Shown in pieces: positions 8,998 through 17,241 of a stretch of DNA of 64,000 nt. The notes under the pieces were generated by a model. It searched no databases. It was given only the letters and a program-made list of their open reading frames with translations, and was not told the DNA's origin. Position numbers and translations under genes: made by a program. This stretch comes from Candidatus Thorarchaeota archaeon (GTDB taxonomy: Archaea > Asgardarchaeota > Thorarchaeia > Thorarchaeales > Thorarchaeaceae), in the NCBI GenBank assembly GCA_011365025.1, contig RDOF01000015.1, positions 1 to 64,000 on the forward strand, read 5' to 3'. The first letter of the stretch is position 1, and each line of letters opens with the position of its first letter.

Positions 8998-9336
8998 TTA
9001 TCTCCGGCCTTGAACAAAGGACCAATCGATTTGAACCATTTCTTCCGGAAATCCAAGCTTGGATAGTACTTCCGTTATAGTCCCTCTATGGTCTCCCTGA
9101 AGCTCGACATGACCATGCTTTGCAGCTCCTCCACAGGCAAGTTTGCCCTTGAGTTTCGTAGCTAGGTCTGAAAGATCTATATTCTTATCAAACCCTTCAA
9201 CAATAGTCGTGAGTCGGCCCCACTTTCTTCGTTCAACAGACACAGTAATGCGGGCTTCTTCTTGAGCTATGGTTTCGCAAACGCATAGGTCCGTAGGAAG
9301 GCCACAGTTTGGGCATATTCCACCTTCATCGCTCAC
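8998..9336 (-). CDS. Translation initiation factor aIF1 (SUI1 family)
   Basis: A 112-aa protein with an N-terminal zinc knuckle (CPNCGLPTDLCVCE) followed by the SUI1 fold: RRKWGRLTTIVEGF, LKGKLACGGAAKHGHVELQG split by a turn, and a C-terminal ITEVLSKLGF helix. aIF1 binds the small ribosomal subunit P site and enforces correct start-codon choice. The start is a GTG with CAGGAG about 11 bases upstream. It converges with the TFB gene and is divergent from the radical SAM gene at 9479, with which it may share a TATA-like element. Confidence 0.9.
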   Translation of the reverse strand: MSDEGGICPNCGLPTDLCVCETIAQEEARITVSVERRKWGRLTTIVEGFDKNIDLSDLATKLKGKLACGGAAKHGHVELQGDHRGTITEVLSKLGFPEEMVQIDWSFVQGRR

Positions 9337-9397
9337 GCAATAATTTACTCCTGATTATTTGGTTTCAGCTTAATGCTCGCACAGATTTGGTTTTTGC

Positions 9398-9407
9398 TTT
9401 ATATAAG
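9398..9407. promoter_or_regulatory. TATA-box-like TTTATATAAG between divergent genes
   Basis: The near-symmetric sequence TTTATATAAG sits 72 bases before the radical SAM start at 9479 and 62 bases before the aIF1 start at 9336. Archaeal transcription starts about 25 bases after a TATA box, giving plausible leaders either way. The direction cannot be decided from sequence alone. Confidence 0.4.
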
Positions 9408-9478
9408 TTCTATGAAGCTGTAGTTTTTCAAGCCTATGTGCAAGAATATAGAAGGAAGAAGGTTATCCGACAGATAGA

Positions 9479-11062
9479 ATGTCTGATCGAGTTCTAATTA
9501 TAGATGCCCTCAGCGCAGGTGCTGGAAGACGCACAAGTTCACGTGATTCCATAGGCTGCGGTCCACGCGCAATTGCAGGAGCCTTGGAACGGCAGGATCT
9601 GCATTGTCGAATCCAGAGAATCGAGGACATCATCCTCTCCCCAAGGCGGCTTAAGGCATATGATCACATTGCAGTCAGTGCCATGTCAATGGACATTCCT
9701 GCAGTCACACAACTTACAAAGCTCTGGAAGCGTGAACGACCTCGTGGACGAATGATTATAGGCGGTCCCATTGCATTCAATCCCGAGGATGTGCTGAAGG
9801 CTCTGAAACCGGACCTCTTGGTCATTGGTGAGGGCGAAGTGACTCTTGAACATCTTCTAGAGCAGCACTATCTTACGGAGAGAATCGACCTCTCAGCGAT
9901 AGAGGGGCTCGCGTATCTCGAGAATGGCACTTGCCACCTTACTCCTCCACGTAAGCTCATCACTCCCGAGCAATGGTCGAGTAGTTACAATGCTTCAACA
10001 GGCAGAATTGTCGACTATAGCGATTATCAAGCAGCCAGAGTGTACGTGGAAGTTCTACGGGGGTGTTCGAATTTTGGTAGGCCAACAATTCCTCTTCCCG
10101 ATGGTAGGGGGTGTACTGACTGTGGCAACTGCAAGTCCTCTGACATGAGCGATCGGTTGGAATGTCCAGAGAACATTCCTCCGGGCTGTGGCTTCTGCAG
10201 TGTGCCAAACACTTGGGGCCCTCCAAGAAGTCGTTCCATAGAATCCATCACGAAAGAGGTTGAAGATCTGATATCCCTCGGGGTTCATAGAATTATCCTT
10301 GAAGCACCTGATTTTCTGGACTATCATCGAGGCTCCCCTCCGACGACCAATCCTTGCGCACCGCCCGCAAACAATGATGCAATAGAAGCCCTTCTTACCG
10401 GGCTAAATGAAATCGCCCTGGTGAGGGCTGGAAACGTCCACATCTCAATTGAGAATATGAAGGCATGTCTCTTCACGGAAGAAGTCGCAAGCATGCTATC
10501 AAGAACACTCTCTTCGGTTTCTCCGAACATAGGGCTTGAGACCGGCTCAGACCTGCATATGACGCAAATAGGGAAGTGTGGGACCGTAAACGATGTCCTC
10601 AAGGCGGTTAGAATTGCTGAGAGGTACAGTATGCACCCCTATGTCTACTTCATCTATGGCCTGCCAGGAGAAACTATAGAATCAGTTCAAGCATCTATTA
10701 GTTTGATGGATGAGATCAGTGAAACGGGTGCCGAGCGAATCATTCTCTACGGCTTCAGGCCTCTTCCTGCATCTGCATTTTCAGATTTTCCCGCCCCCTT
10801 GCAGAATGATCCTTTGAGTGAACCCCTCAGAAGGGCAGCAGCACGCATCAATCGGAGCAAGAAAGACGGCTACATAGGAAAAACCCTCCGCGGAGTTGCT
10901 GCAGAGCCCTCATGGAGCCGGCACGGCTATACGATGGTCTATCCCCTGGGAGAAGGACCAATAATGACCGTGCGAGGAGGATTCTCCTCAGGGTCAGTTT
11001 TAACTTTGAAAGTAAATAGAGTTTTGAGTCCTGGATTACTCGAAGCCGAGGTCATCAAGTAA
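9479..11062 (+). CDS. B12-binding-type radical SAM protein with unusual cysteine spacing
   Basis: A 527-aa protein of unknown substrate. The N-terminal 150 residues look like a cobalamin-binding Rossmann domain (AMSMDIPAVTQL, GGPIAFNPEDVL, VIGEGEVTLEHLL). A radical SAM core follows: YVEVLRGC, a cysteine-rich insert (CTDCGNCK), then ECPENIPPGCGFCSVP, in which the putative cluster ligands are spaced C-x7-C-x2-C instead of the usual C-x3-C-x2-C. Later core features include IGLETGS and FIYGLPGET. The last 40 residues form a small beta domain that could be TRAM-like. It stands next to Rpo12 in the same direction. Confidence 0.75.
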   Translation: MSDRVLIIDALSAGAGRRTSSRDSIGCGPRAIAGALERQDLHCRIQRIEDIILSPRRLKAYDHIAVSAMSMDIPAVTQLTKLWKRERPRGRMIIGGPIAFNPEDVLKALKPDLLVIGEGEVTLEHLLEQHYLTERIDLSAIEGLAYLENGTCHLTPPRKLITPEQWSSSYNASTGRIVDYSDYQAARVYVEVLRGCSNFGRPTIPLPDGRGCTDCGNCKSSDMSDRLECPENIPPGCGFCSVPNTWGPPRSRSIESITKEVEDLISLGVHRIILEAPDFLDYHRGSPPTTNPCAPPANNDAIEALLTGLNEIALVRAGNVHISIENMKACLFTEEVASMLSRTLSSVSPNIGLETGSDLHMTQIGKCGTVNDVLKAVRIAERYSMHPYVYFIYGLPGETIESVQASISLMDEISETGAERIILYGFRPLPASAFSDFPAPLQNDPLSEPLRRAAARINRSKKDGYIGKTLRGVAAEPSWSRHGYTMVYPLGEGPIMTVRGGFSSGSVLTLKVNRVLSPGLLEAEVIK

Positions 11063-11165
11063 TGCAGGAAGAAGCTTCGTACACTATAAGAAAAGCTTCA
11101 TAAACTCAAATCTTGCGATTCTGATTGAATGGTCGAAGATAATTGTCGGCCTATGTGGTGATTCA

Positions 11166-11309
11166 ATGGTTTATGTGTGTCACACCTGTTCAAGAGAAGT
11201 CACTCCTGAAGGCCTGAAGACACTTCCTGGCGTGAAGTGTCCCTATTGTGGAGGAAGAATTCTGTACAAGATTCGACCTCCCGTTGTGAAGCGCGTGAAG
11301 GGAATCTAG
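11166..11309 (+). CDS. rpoP: DNA-directed RNA polymerase subunit Rpo12 (RpoP)
   Basis: A 47-aa zinc-ribbon subunit of RNA polymerase, the homologue of eukaryotic Rpb12. Its sequence holds the CHTC and CPYCGGRILYK knuckles and the strongly conserved tail KIRPPVVKRVKGI. Length and motif order fit the archaeal family, so I am confident although the gene is very small. It reads 103 bases after the radical SAM gene. Confidence 0.93.
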   Translation: MVYVCHTCSREVTPEGLKTLPGVKCPYCGGRILYKIRPPVVKRVKGI

Positions 11310-11330
11310 GTTACCCGGATTCAGCAATGC

Positions 11331-11429
11331 CTATGGTCTATAAATTTGCGATAGCGTTGCGACAATTGACGCCAGGAATAGAAACACAAAGAATAGCGCT
11401 ATCAGCCTTCTCTTCCAGATATATCGCAT
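11331..11429 (-). CDS. 32-aa single-span membrane peptide coupled to get3
   Basis: Directly after the Get3-type gene, its stop codon overlaps the ATG of a 32-codon frame (TAATG). The peptide begins MRYIWKRR, has one hydrophobic segment of about 18 residues (LIALFFVFLFLASIVATL) and ends SQIYRP. Basic N-terminus, single span and very short tail fit a small membrane protein inserted by a tail-anchor-like route. No family is recognised. The overlap with get3 is the main reason to believe it is translated. Confidence 0.45.
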   Translation of the reverse strand: MRYIWKRRLIALFFVFLFLASIVATLSQIYRP

Positions 11430-12382
11430 TACTCATGCTCTCCAATTAGAATTTGGGCAAGATTCTCTAAACCATCAAGTCCTCGTATCTCAGTATCAAA
11501 GAGCGGGACTTCAATGAGGTCGACGTCTCGGTAGAGATCATGGATGTCCGTCAAGTTCCTTTGCTGCATATCTCTTCTAGAGCTACAGAATTTGCAGGCT
11601 GGGTTTTCTGGGATTAGCTGGTTTATGACTATATTGTTCATTGGTATTTTCCAAGTGTTGAGACTTGACAAAAGGCGCTGGGTTTCGAATACTGCCATTG
11701 CTTCTGGAATCATCACAATAACAAATTGGGTCTTTTCTTGGTCCTGCAACTCGAGCTTTGCCGATTCTATCTTGTCCTTAGTGTGCTGTAACATCTGCCA
11801 AGCGGTTTCCTCCTGTTCCCCGCCGCCAAACATCGCTCTAATCCCAGCAAGAGTGGAACTCAATCTTTGTCGCATTGTTATAATTCTGCCAAGCCAACTA
11901 TCCAGTAGTTCAGGCAATTCTAGAAGTTTCAGGGTGTGACCAGTAGGTGCAGTGTCAAAAATGACCCTATCATACGATATGTCATCAAGAAACTCCAGTA
12001 TCTTTCCGAAGGCCATTGCTTCTTCTGACCCCGGAGGTGTCATGTCTCCTACATCTCCAAGAAGCTGGGATGCCATTTCCATCTCCATTCCTCCTCCACC
12101 CATAGCGCTCTGGAAATCTTGCATTCCCTTTTCAGAGCTAATCTCCATCCCCCATAAGTTGTCTACTCCTTGAATGGGTATTATCTCTCCTCCTGAGAGA
12201 TCTTGGTTGAAGCTATCACTAAGACTATGTGCAGGGTCAGTTGACAAAACGAGTGTTCTTAATCCATGCTTGGCGGAGAGAAGAGCCAATGCACCAGCGG
12301 TACTGGTCTTTCCTACGCCTCCCTTTCCGCCGGAGAGTATGAACTTGATATTCTCATTATACACGATGTCTCTTATTGTCAT
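11429..12382 (-). CDS. get3: Get3/ArsA-type ATPase
   Basis: A 317-aa P-loop ATPase of the tail-anchored-protein targeting/arsenite ATPase family. Seen: deviant Walker A GGKGGVGKT near residue 19, switch I STDPAHSLSDSF, switch II DTAPTGHTLKLL, and NQLIPENPACKFCSSRR, which contains the CxxC zinc motif that holds Get3 dimers together. A Met/Gly-rich stretch around residues 93-115 would fall in the region that forms the client-binding groove. Single-copy length and the CxxC favour Get3 over the double-domain ArsA pump. It appears coupled to a tiny membrane protein at its 3' end. Confidence 0.9.
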   Translation of the reverse strand: MTIRDIVYNENIKFILSGGKGGVGKTSTAGALALLSAKHGLRTLVLSTDPAHSLSDSFNQDLSGGEIIPIQGVDNLWGMEISSEKGMQDFQSAMGGGGMEMEMASQLLGDVGDMTPPGSEEAMAFGKILEFLDDISYDRVIFDTAPTGHTLKLLELPELLDSWLGRIITMRQRLSSTLAGIRAMFGGGEQEETAWQMLQHTKDKIESAKLELQDQEKTQFVIVMIPEAMAVFETQRLLSSLNTWKIPMNNIVINQLIPENPACKFCSSRRDMQQRNLTDIHDLYRDVDLIEVPLFDTEIRGLDGLENLAQILIGEHE

Positions 12383-12551
12383 GGCATGTCCACATGCGGC
12401 ACTGCGTTTTTACGTCTATTAATGCTTCCATCAGACATCATTACTTGAGGGCATCATGAATAAGTATAAGCACAAACTCTTCGCGCTCCGCAGTAGATAC
12501 AGAAATCCCATAAAAGAAAGGATTGAATTAAAACCTCTGTGAGGTCTCTTA

Positions 12552-13280
12552 GTGTCGTTTCCTCAGGTTAGAACAACAGCAGCAGAATTTCCCTCTACAA
12601 TTCTAAACTTAATGGGAATGGAAATCCCCGAAGGGATGCCGCCAGCAAATTCCGATATCCTCGCAAAGTTCAAACCTGGTGGATTGGTTATTATAGTCAT
12701 TGACAATTTTGGGTTGTTCGAGGCAGTTGTCTACAAGCCAGAGGCACTCATTAAGAACATGGAAGCACTTGCACTGATTGAGACCGATGACCCCTATGCT
12801 ATCCCGCTTATTTCAAAGATTATGCGAGGGCCATCTCAATCATTTCACCTCATAGAACACGCGCGGAATTTTGGGAAGTCGATTCAGGTGATATGTAGAG
12901 AGGATGATATGCTGAACTTCGGCTTTGATCCTGCCTACACGGTCAACAAACGTGATGATATGCAAACCTATGTCGAATCAACAAAACACATCGCACGCAC
13001 AGAGCTGCTCTATCTGCATTTCCTTGATTTCGAGAGTCTCTATGCCCAATACGGTCACAGAACTCCACCTAAGACCCTTCTCGAAAAGATAGTACGAAGA
13101 ACAGACAATTGGGTGAAAGTGCTTCTCAAGCAGGCTAGACCTGGCACGCTCTTTATTGTAATTGGAAATCATGGTCGTCATCCAGTACCACTGAATTATG
13201 AAGGCAAGCTTGCAGAGTGGAGAAAGGCAAATGCCCCAATTGCAATGATGTTTCAGAAACGGTCTGTGCGACTAGAATAG
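12552..13280 (+). CDS. Alkaline-phosphatase-superfamily-like protein (divergent)
   Basis: A 242-aa protein with faint alkaline phosphatase/phosphopentomutase superfamily features: VIIVIDNFGLFEAVVY resembles the first metal-binding strand and nucleophile loop, ELLYLHFLDFES the central DxxxH-type strand, and FIVIGNHGRH the C-terminal metal motif, where active members have DHG. The Asp-to-Asn change and the short length suggest altered or lost activity. It starts with GTG after GAGGT. Its 3' end overlaps the convergent uppP by 9 bases. Confidence 0.5.
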   Translation: MSFPQVRTTAAEFPSTILNLMGMEIPEGMPPANSDILAKFKPGGLVIIVIDNFGLFEAVVYKPEALIKNMEALALIETDDPYAIPLISKIMRGPSQSFHLIEHARNFGKSIQVICREDDMLNFGFDPAYTVNKRDDMQTYVESTKHIARTELLYLHFLDFESLYAQYGHRTPPKTLLEKIVRRTDNWVKVLLKQARPGTLFIVIGNHGRHPVPLNYEGKLAEWRKANAPIAMMFQKRSVRLE

Positions 13281-14066
13281 CGCAGGCAATCCAAAGGCAA
13301 TAGCTATCAGTCCAAGTACTAGACAAAGCTTCCAAAAAGATACGCTTCGTGCAAGTCTAAGAAGAAGTCCGATTGAAGCAAAACCTACGACAAAAACAAT
13401 GGCCTCCATCATGAAAAGGTCTGCGAATTGAATTGAAGGCAACGCAGCATCTCCCCACAGTATCTCTACCGCGAGTATTCCTAAGACAGCTGGAACACTC
13501 ATAAGGAAACTGAATCGAAGCGCCTTCTCCTTTTCGACTCTTTGCATTAGAAGTGCCGACACCGTTACTCCAGACCTACTCAAACCGGGAAGAACGGATA
13601 CTCCTTGAACTAGGCCCGTAATGAATGCAATGCGGTGATTGGGGTCCCTTGTGGTCGGCTCTGACGCCTCCGAACTCTGTCTAGTTGGTACGTATAACAC
13701 AATTGCAGTCAACAGAAGTAACACTCCCACAACAGCATTCAGCATCTCTCCTAGAGCTGCTGTTAGTGCCGTTTTGAGGTAGATATAGAACGGGATGGCT
13801 GTAAACGCGGTGCCTATTGTAGCAACAATCAACCATTTGAGGAGTTGCCTGTCTTTCAGAGTTAGCAGTTCCAGAATTGTTCCTGGATACCGTGCGACAA
13901 CGGCCAATGCCGTTCCTAGATGAAGCCATACTACCAAGGTGATCATCTCCGATAGAGGCACGGCGCCAATATTGTACACAAATAGGACAGTTTGGCCTTC
14001 GCTACTGATGGGAAGCCATTCAACAAGGCCTTGAATTAATGCTACAATGATGTGCCAAGGTTCCAT
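13272..14066 (-). CDS. uppP: Undecaprenyl-diphosphatase family (UppP/BacA) polyprenyl phosphatase
   Basis: A 264-aa polytopic membrane protein with the two inverted family repeats: LIQGLVEWLPISSEGQ near residue 10 and the second motif LVQGVSVLPGLSRSGVTVSA near residue 160. In bacteria UppP recycles undecaprenyl diphosphate; in archaea homologues are thought to dephosphorylate dolichol-type diphosphate carriers, which fits the glycan assembly genes at 57-64 kb. It is divergent from the DUF47 gene. Confidence 0.9.
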   Translation of the reverse strand: MEPWHIIVALIQGLVEWLPISSEGQTVLFVYNIGAVPLSEMITLVVWLHLGTALAVVARYPGTILELLTLKDRQLLKWLIVATIGTAFTAIPFYIYLKTALTAALGEMLNAVVGVLLLLTAIVLYVPTRQSSEASEPTTRDPNHRIAFITGLVQGVSVLPGLSRSGVTVSALLMQRVEKEKALRFSFLMSVPAVLGILAVEILWGDAALPSIQFADLFMMEAIVFVVGFASIGLLLRLARSVSFWKLCLVLGLIAIAFGLPALF

Positions 14067-14138
14067 GATTGATTTCGCTCGACTCGGCTGGGTACCGAAG
14101 ACATAAAAAGGCTAACACGAGGCGAATCACCTATTCCA

Positions 14139-14819
14139 ATGATGGAGTGCACAAGAATGGTTATTGACAATGGTAGATACATGAGCTCTGAGCTAGGCAA
14201 CATAACTAAAATGATTGAAGACCATATGCGTGCAGCCCTCTCAGCCAACAAGATGGTGCAAGGCGCAATCATCGATTGGCTTGATGAGGGCAAGAACGTT
14301 GACCCCGAAAGCCTAGAAAAAATAACACAACTCGAAGAAAAGGCTGATGAGCTGAAGCGGGCGATTCTAAATGAACTCTCCAAAGCCAATTCTCTAATAC
14401 AAAGAGAAGACCTCCTCAGGCTTGTGCACTATAACGATAAACTGCTTGATGGTGCTGAAATTGCTCTCTATCACCTCGCCGCAGTAATTCCATCCTGGAA
14501 TCCTGATGGCGAAATTAAGGAGAAACTCAACAAGTTCTTTGAGCTCTTCAGCGATCAAATCACAGAACAAAGAGAGGCCGTACGATTTCTTAGTCTGAAT
14601 ATTGAGGAATCCATAAAGAAGGCAGACGAGATTTGCAGGTTGGAGAAGCAAATCGATACCATTCAAAGAGACATTGTGTCGATCCTGTATTCACTTGACA
14701 TCAAGATTTCTACGCTTCTTCGCTTTCGCGATTTCATCAACATGATGGAGGAAATCTCCAACTTCAGCGAGGATGCGGCAAATGTGATTAGAGGTTTATC
14801 GCTGACGTTAAACATTTGA
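14139..14819 (+). CDS. DUF47/PhoU-like helical protein
   Basis: A 226-aa all-helical protein with the two heptad-rich halves typical of DUF47/PhoU-like proteins: KITQLEEKADELKRAIL near residue 67 and the second EICRLEKQIDTIQRDI near residue 170. Such proteins bind metal clusters through acidic motifs and often accompany phosphate transporters; no transporter is adjacent here. The ATG at 14181 is an alternative start. It is followed after 6 bases by endA, so the two are probably co-transcribed. Confidence 0.75.
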   Translation: MMECTRMVIDNGRYMSSELGNITKMIEDHMRAALSANKMVQGAIIDWLDEGKNVDPESLEKITQLEEKADELKRAILNELSKANSLIQREDLLRLVHYNDKLLDGAEIALYHLAAVIPSWNPDGEIKEKLNKFFELFSDQITEQREAVRFLSLNIEESIKKADEICRLEKQIDTIQRDIVSILYSLDIKISTLLRFRDFINMMEEISNFSEDAANVIRGLSLTLNI

Positions 14820-14825
14820 TCACCG

Positions 14826-15392
14826 GTGGAATCCTTGTCAGAAAAACCAACGACTGCTGAACTTGTAGGCAATAGAGCGGTGGTATGGGACAACGAAGGC
14901 GCTATGAAGCTCTATGCAGACGGTTACTTTGGCCAGCCCGTTGGAATAAGAAAACCGAAGTCTGCGGATTTCGATAAACCTCTTGAACTATCCTTACTTG
15001 AATGCGCATACTTGTCAGAGAAGAAAAGAGTCCGAGTGAAAGAACCCTCCAAAGACCGCCTTCTCTCGGTAAAGGCGATAGTTGAGCTGGGCATGGAAGT
15101 GACCGATGGTTTCCAAGATCAATTCTATGTCTACTCAGAACTAAGAAACCTCGGATACATTGTCCGTCCAGGCCTCAAATTTGGCACGGATTTCGCTGTC
15201 TACGAACGAGGTCCTGGACTAGACCACGCCCCGTTCCTTGTTCATGTCATTGCTCAAAAGAAAGGGGTTGCCCCGCTGGACATTGTACGCGCAGGTCGAC
15301 TGGCCACCAGCGTGCGCAAGAAATTCATCATTGCGACCGTGAAAGAAAACGGAGAAATCGCCTACTATAGTTTTGTTTGGCACCGACCCTAG
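14826..15392 (+). CDS. endA: tRNA-splicing endonuclease
   Basis: A 188-aa endonuclease that cuts bulge-helix-bulge introns from precursor tRNA. The C-terminal catalytic domain shows the triad: Tyr in FGTDFAVYE, His in HAPFLVHV and Lys in ATSVRKKF. The length fits the homotetrameric archaeal type with one N-terminal and one catalytic domain. Translation starts at GTG 14826, only 6 bases after the DUF47 gene. Confidence 0.9.
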   Translation: MESLSEKPTTAELVGNRAVVWDNEGAMKLYADGYFGQPVGIRKPKSADFDKPLELSLLECAYLSEKKRVRVKEPSKDRLLSVKAIVELGMEVTDGFQDQFYVYSELRNLGYIVRPGLKFGTDFAVYERGPGLDHAPFLVHVIAQKKGVAPLDIVRAGRLATSVRKKFIIATVKENGEIAYYSFVWHRP

Positions 15393-15470
15393 GTCCTACA
15401 TGAGAAATACAAATAAGGGCCTGCGCTCTCGATTTCACAGTTTCATCGAGCCCACGAGGGTGGTTTCCGA

Positions 15471-15788
15471 ATGACAGACAAAGCAGAGAATGCAAAGACC
15501 TTCGGCGCATTGTTGGCGCAGGCTTGGGAGAACACTCCCTCTTTCATTTGTAGTAATGATGACTATATCTACTGCCTGTTTCCAGCCGATGATACCAAGC
15601 AGAAGTGGGTAGAAGCATCCTTGACCTTTCCAGACGGTTCTCTTGACAAGAAGGAGATAGATGCTCCCCGTGCCACGGCGCTCTTGATTGAGGAACTCAA
15701 GGTACTTCCTACCTATGGCGCAGAATCCATTGTGAATACAAAAGGGAAACTAGATGCTGCCGCAGCACGTCTGGGCTCTCTGTCCTGA
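15471..15788 (+). CDS. Hypothetical small protein (105 aa)
   Basis: Not recognised. A 105-aa, mildly acidic, soluble-looking protein with the ATG at 15471 preceded by a GAGGGTGG stretch. It contains two closely placed cysteines (SFICSNDDYIYC) and an alanine-rich C-terminal helix (KLDAAAARLGSL). It reads in the same direction as endA and the following zinc-ribbon gene. Confidence 0.6.
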   Translation: MTDKAENAKTFGALLAQAWENTPSFICSNDDYIYCLFPADDTKQKWVEASLTFPDGSLDKKEIDAPRATALLIEELKVLPTYGAESIVNTKGKLDAAAARLGSLS

Positions 15789-15861
15789 GTTTTGCAGGTG
15801 CATCTTGAAATAGTGATAGTATGGTTTTGCATCGAATCATTGTCTAGGATTGAGGATTCTC

Positions 15862-16650
15862 ATGCCTGGAAGGTTGATTGTATGTCCATCTTGTGGCAAT
15901 GAAGTGCCTGTGGGGCGATTCTGCAATTCCTGCGGACTCCCTCTTCCACAGGTTGAAACAGACTCCATCACGGACTCAGACTCCGAGACTCCGCTATCTC
16001 AATCTCATCCTGATATGAAGAAAGGAGAAATCCCACGGTTTTCACTTACAATCAGTGGCATGGACTCCTTGGCCTCCGCTAGTCTGTTTTCCCGTGCAGA
16101 GCTGGAAATAATCGATGAGGAGCTTGATCAGCTCATCGAGCAAATTGGCGCAACGCGTCAAGCTCTTCAGCTCAAGGAGGCAGACAAGTCTGTTCTTACG
16201 AGTCGTGCAAATGAGCTTAGGAAGTCATTTGAAACCACAAAGAAGCGACGAGAGGAGCTGGCAAGATTCGGACGAAGGCTCCCTGTAGAGGTTATTCTCA
16301 CCAACCTACAAGAGCAAGAATCCAAACTTGAGAAGCTTGAAGGTGTGCAGGGTTCGATAGATTCAGCAGTCTACAAGGAACAGCGGTCGCAGCTACAGGC
16401 CGGAATTAAGGCACTTGAGAAGGAGCTGAAGAGCGCGATCAAGGACGCCGATCGCTGGCTAAAGGGAATCGGCGGATTGCGACGAACTCTGTTGAAGGAG
16501 GGAAGTCGACTTGAAGCCAGATACAAGATTGGCGATTTGTCACCCACCGCATATGACAAGGCCAGAGCAGAGAATGACCGAGCAATACGAACTCTTGATG
16601 TCTGTGGTAGGATGCTCGATGAAATATTGGCAAATGCCAAAAAAAGGTGA
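15862..16650 (+). CDS. Zinc-ribbon and coiled-coil protein
   Basis: About 262 aa. The N-terminus is a zinc ribbon (CPSCGNEVPVGRFCNSCG), a short disordered Ser/Asp-rich linker follows, and residues from about 80 onward form a long coiled coil rich in Glu, Lys and Leu (QLIEQIGATRQALQLKEAD, LEKLEGVQGSIDSA). Similar zinc-ribbon plus coiled-coil proteins are frequent in Asgard archaea, but no function can be given. The ATG at 15862 is chosen because GAGG lies 6 bases upstream; TTG 15850 is also open. Confidence 0.65.
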   Translation: MPGRLIVCPSCGNEVPVGRFCNSCGLPLPQVETDSITDSDSETPLSQSHPDMKKGEIPRFSLTISGMDSLASASLFSRAELEIIDEELDQLIEQIGATRQALQLKEADKSVLTSRANELRKSFETTKKRREELARFGRRLPVEVILTNLQEQESKLEKLEGVQGSIDSAVYKEQRSQLQAGIKALEKELKSAIKDADRWLKGIGGLRRTLLKEGSRLEARYKIGDLSPTAYDKARAENDRAIRTLDVCGRMLDEILANAKKR

Positions 16651-16678
16651 TTTGCATAATACGATGTAAATGGAGTGA

Positions 16679-16996
16679 ATGGAAATGTCCACGGCTCTCC
16701 AAGAATGTACCCCTTTTTGTAACAAGTTTAGGTGCGACAGAAAACCCTCTGCATATCAAGTCACACGCAAAGGCAAACAGAAGGTGATTTGGTGCAGCTG
16801 GGTAGATGACATGTGTGACGGACCTTGGTGCAAGTTTGGGATTTGCACTGCAAGGAAAATGACTGAAAGCGGAAAATGCAAGGACTTGCCAGTGAAAGCA
16901 ACTGCACAGACTGGATCTAGCAGGTCCTTCGATGATGCTGAATTCGATATGGATAAGGGTATTCCGAAGAAATTTGTAAGAGAACTTGAAGGTTGA
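16679..16996 (+). CDS. Cysteine-rich small hypothetical protein
   Basis: A 105-aa protein with nine cysteines, most in the first 70 residues (CTPFCNKFRC, WCSWVDDMCDGPWCKFGIC, GKC). The spacing suggests zinc or iron-sulfur binding, but no family is recognised. The C-terminal third is charged and probably flexible. GGAGTG precedes the ATG; a second ATG lies two codons later. Confidence 0.6.
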   Translation: MEMSTALQECTPFCNKFRCDRKPSAYQVTRKGKQKVIWCSWVDDMCDGPWCKFGICTARKMTESGKCKDLPVKATAQTGSSRSFDDAEFDMDKGIPKKFVRELEG

Positions 16997-17040
16997 CCAC
17001 ATAATCAGCCTGATGATACGGGATCAACGCCCCGCAATGT

Positions 17041-17048
17041 CTATAAGT
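17041..17048 (+). promoter_or_regulatory. TATA-box-like CTATAAGT
   Basis: A TATA-like octamer 47 bases before the TTG start of the small membrane protein at 17088; transcription would begin near 17070. It may also drive the AIR-synthase-like gene behind it. Confidence 0.3.
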
Positions 17049-17087
17049 ATCACGTAGGTCACGCCATATTGAGCTAGGTGAGCAAAA

Positions 17088-17213
17088 TTGTTCGAAGAAA
17101 TCCGTCCTGAAATGCGGGCTCTCATTTACTTGATGGTGGGTCTAACGTTGCTTGGCATCGGAATAATCCTTGGTCAGACCGCCTATGCTCTAGGTTTTCT
17201 GTCCGCGCCTTAG
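17088..17213 (+). CDS. 41-aa single-span membrane protein
   Basis: A 41-codon frame with a TTG start placed about 7 bases after a TAGGTGA ribosome binding site. The peptide has a charged N-terminus (FEEIRPEMR) and one clear transmembrane stretch (ALIYLMVGLTLLGIGIILGQ). Its charge pattern resembles the small membrane proteins often left out of archaeal annotations. It ends 28 bases before the next gene. No family is recognised. Confidence 0.5.
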   Translation: MFEEIRPEMRALIYLMVGLTLLGIGIILGQTAYALGFLSAP

Positions 17214-17241
17214 GCATCATGGATGTGCTTGGTGACTACTC

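Noticed and set aside
15786..15850. TGA stop of the gene at 15471 as a selenocysteine codon, since the frame stays open beyond it
   Set aside because: The continuation has no recognisable domain and runs into the ribosome binding site and start of the next gene.
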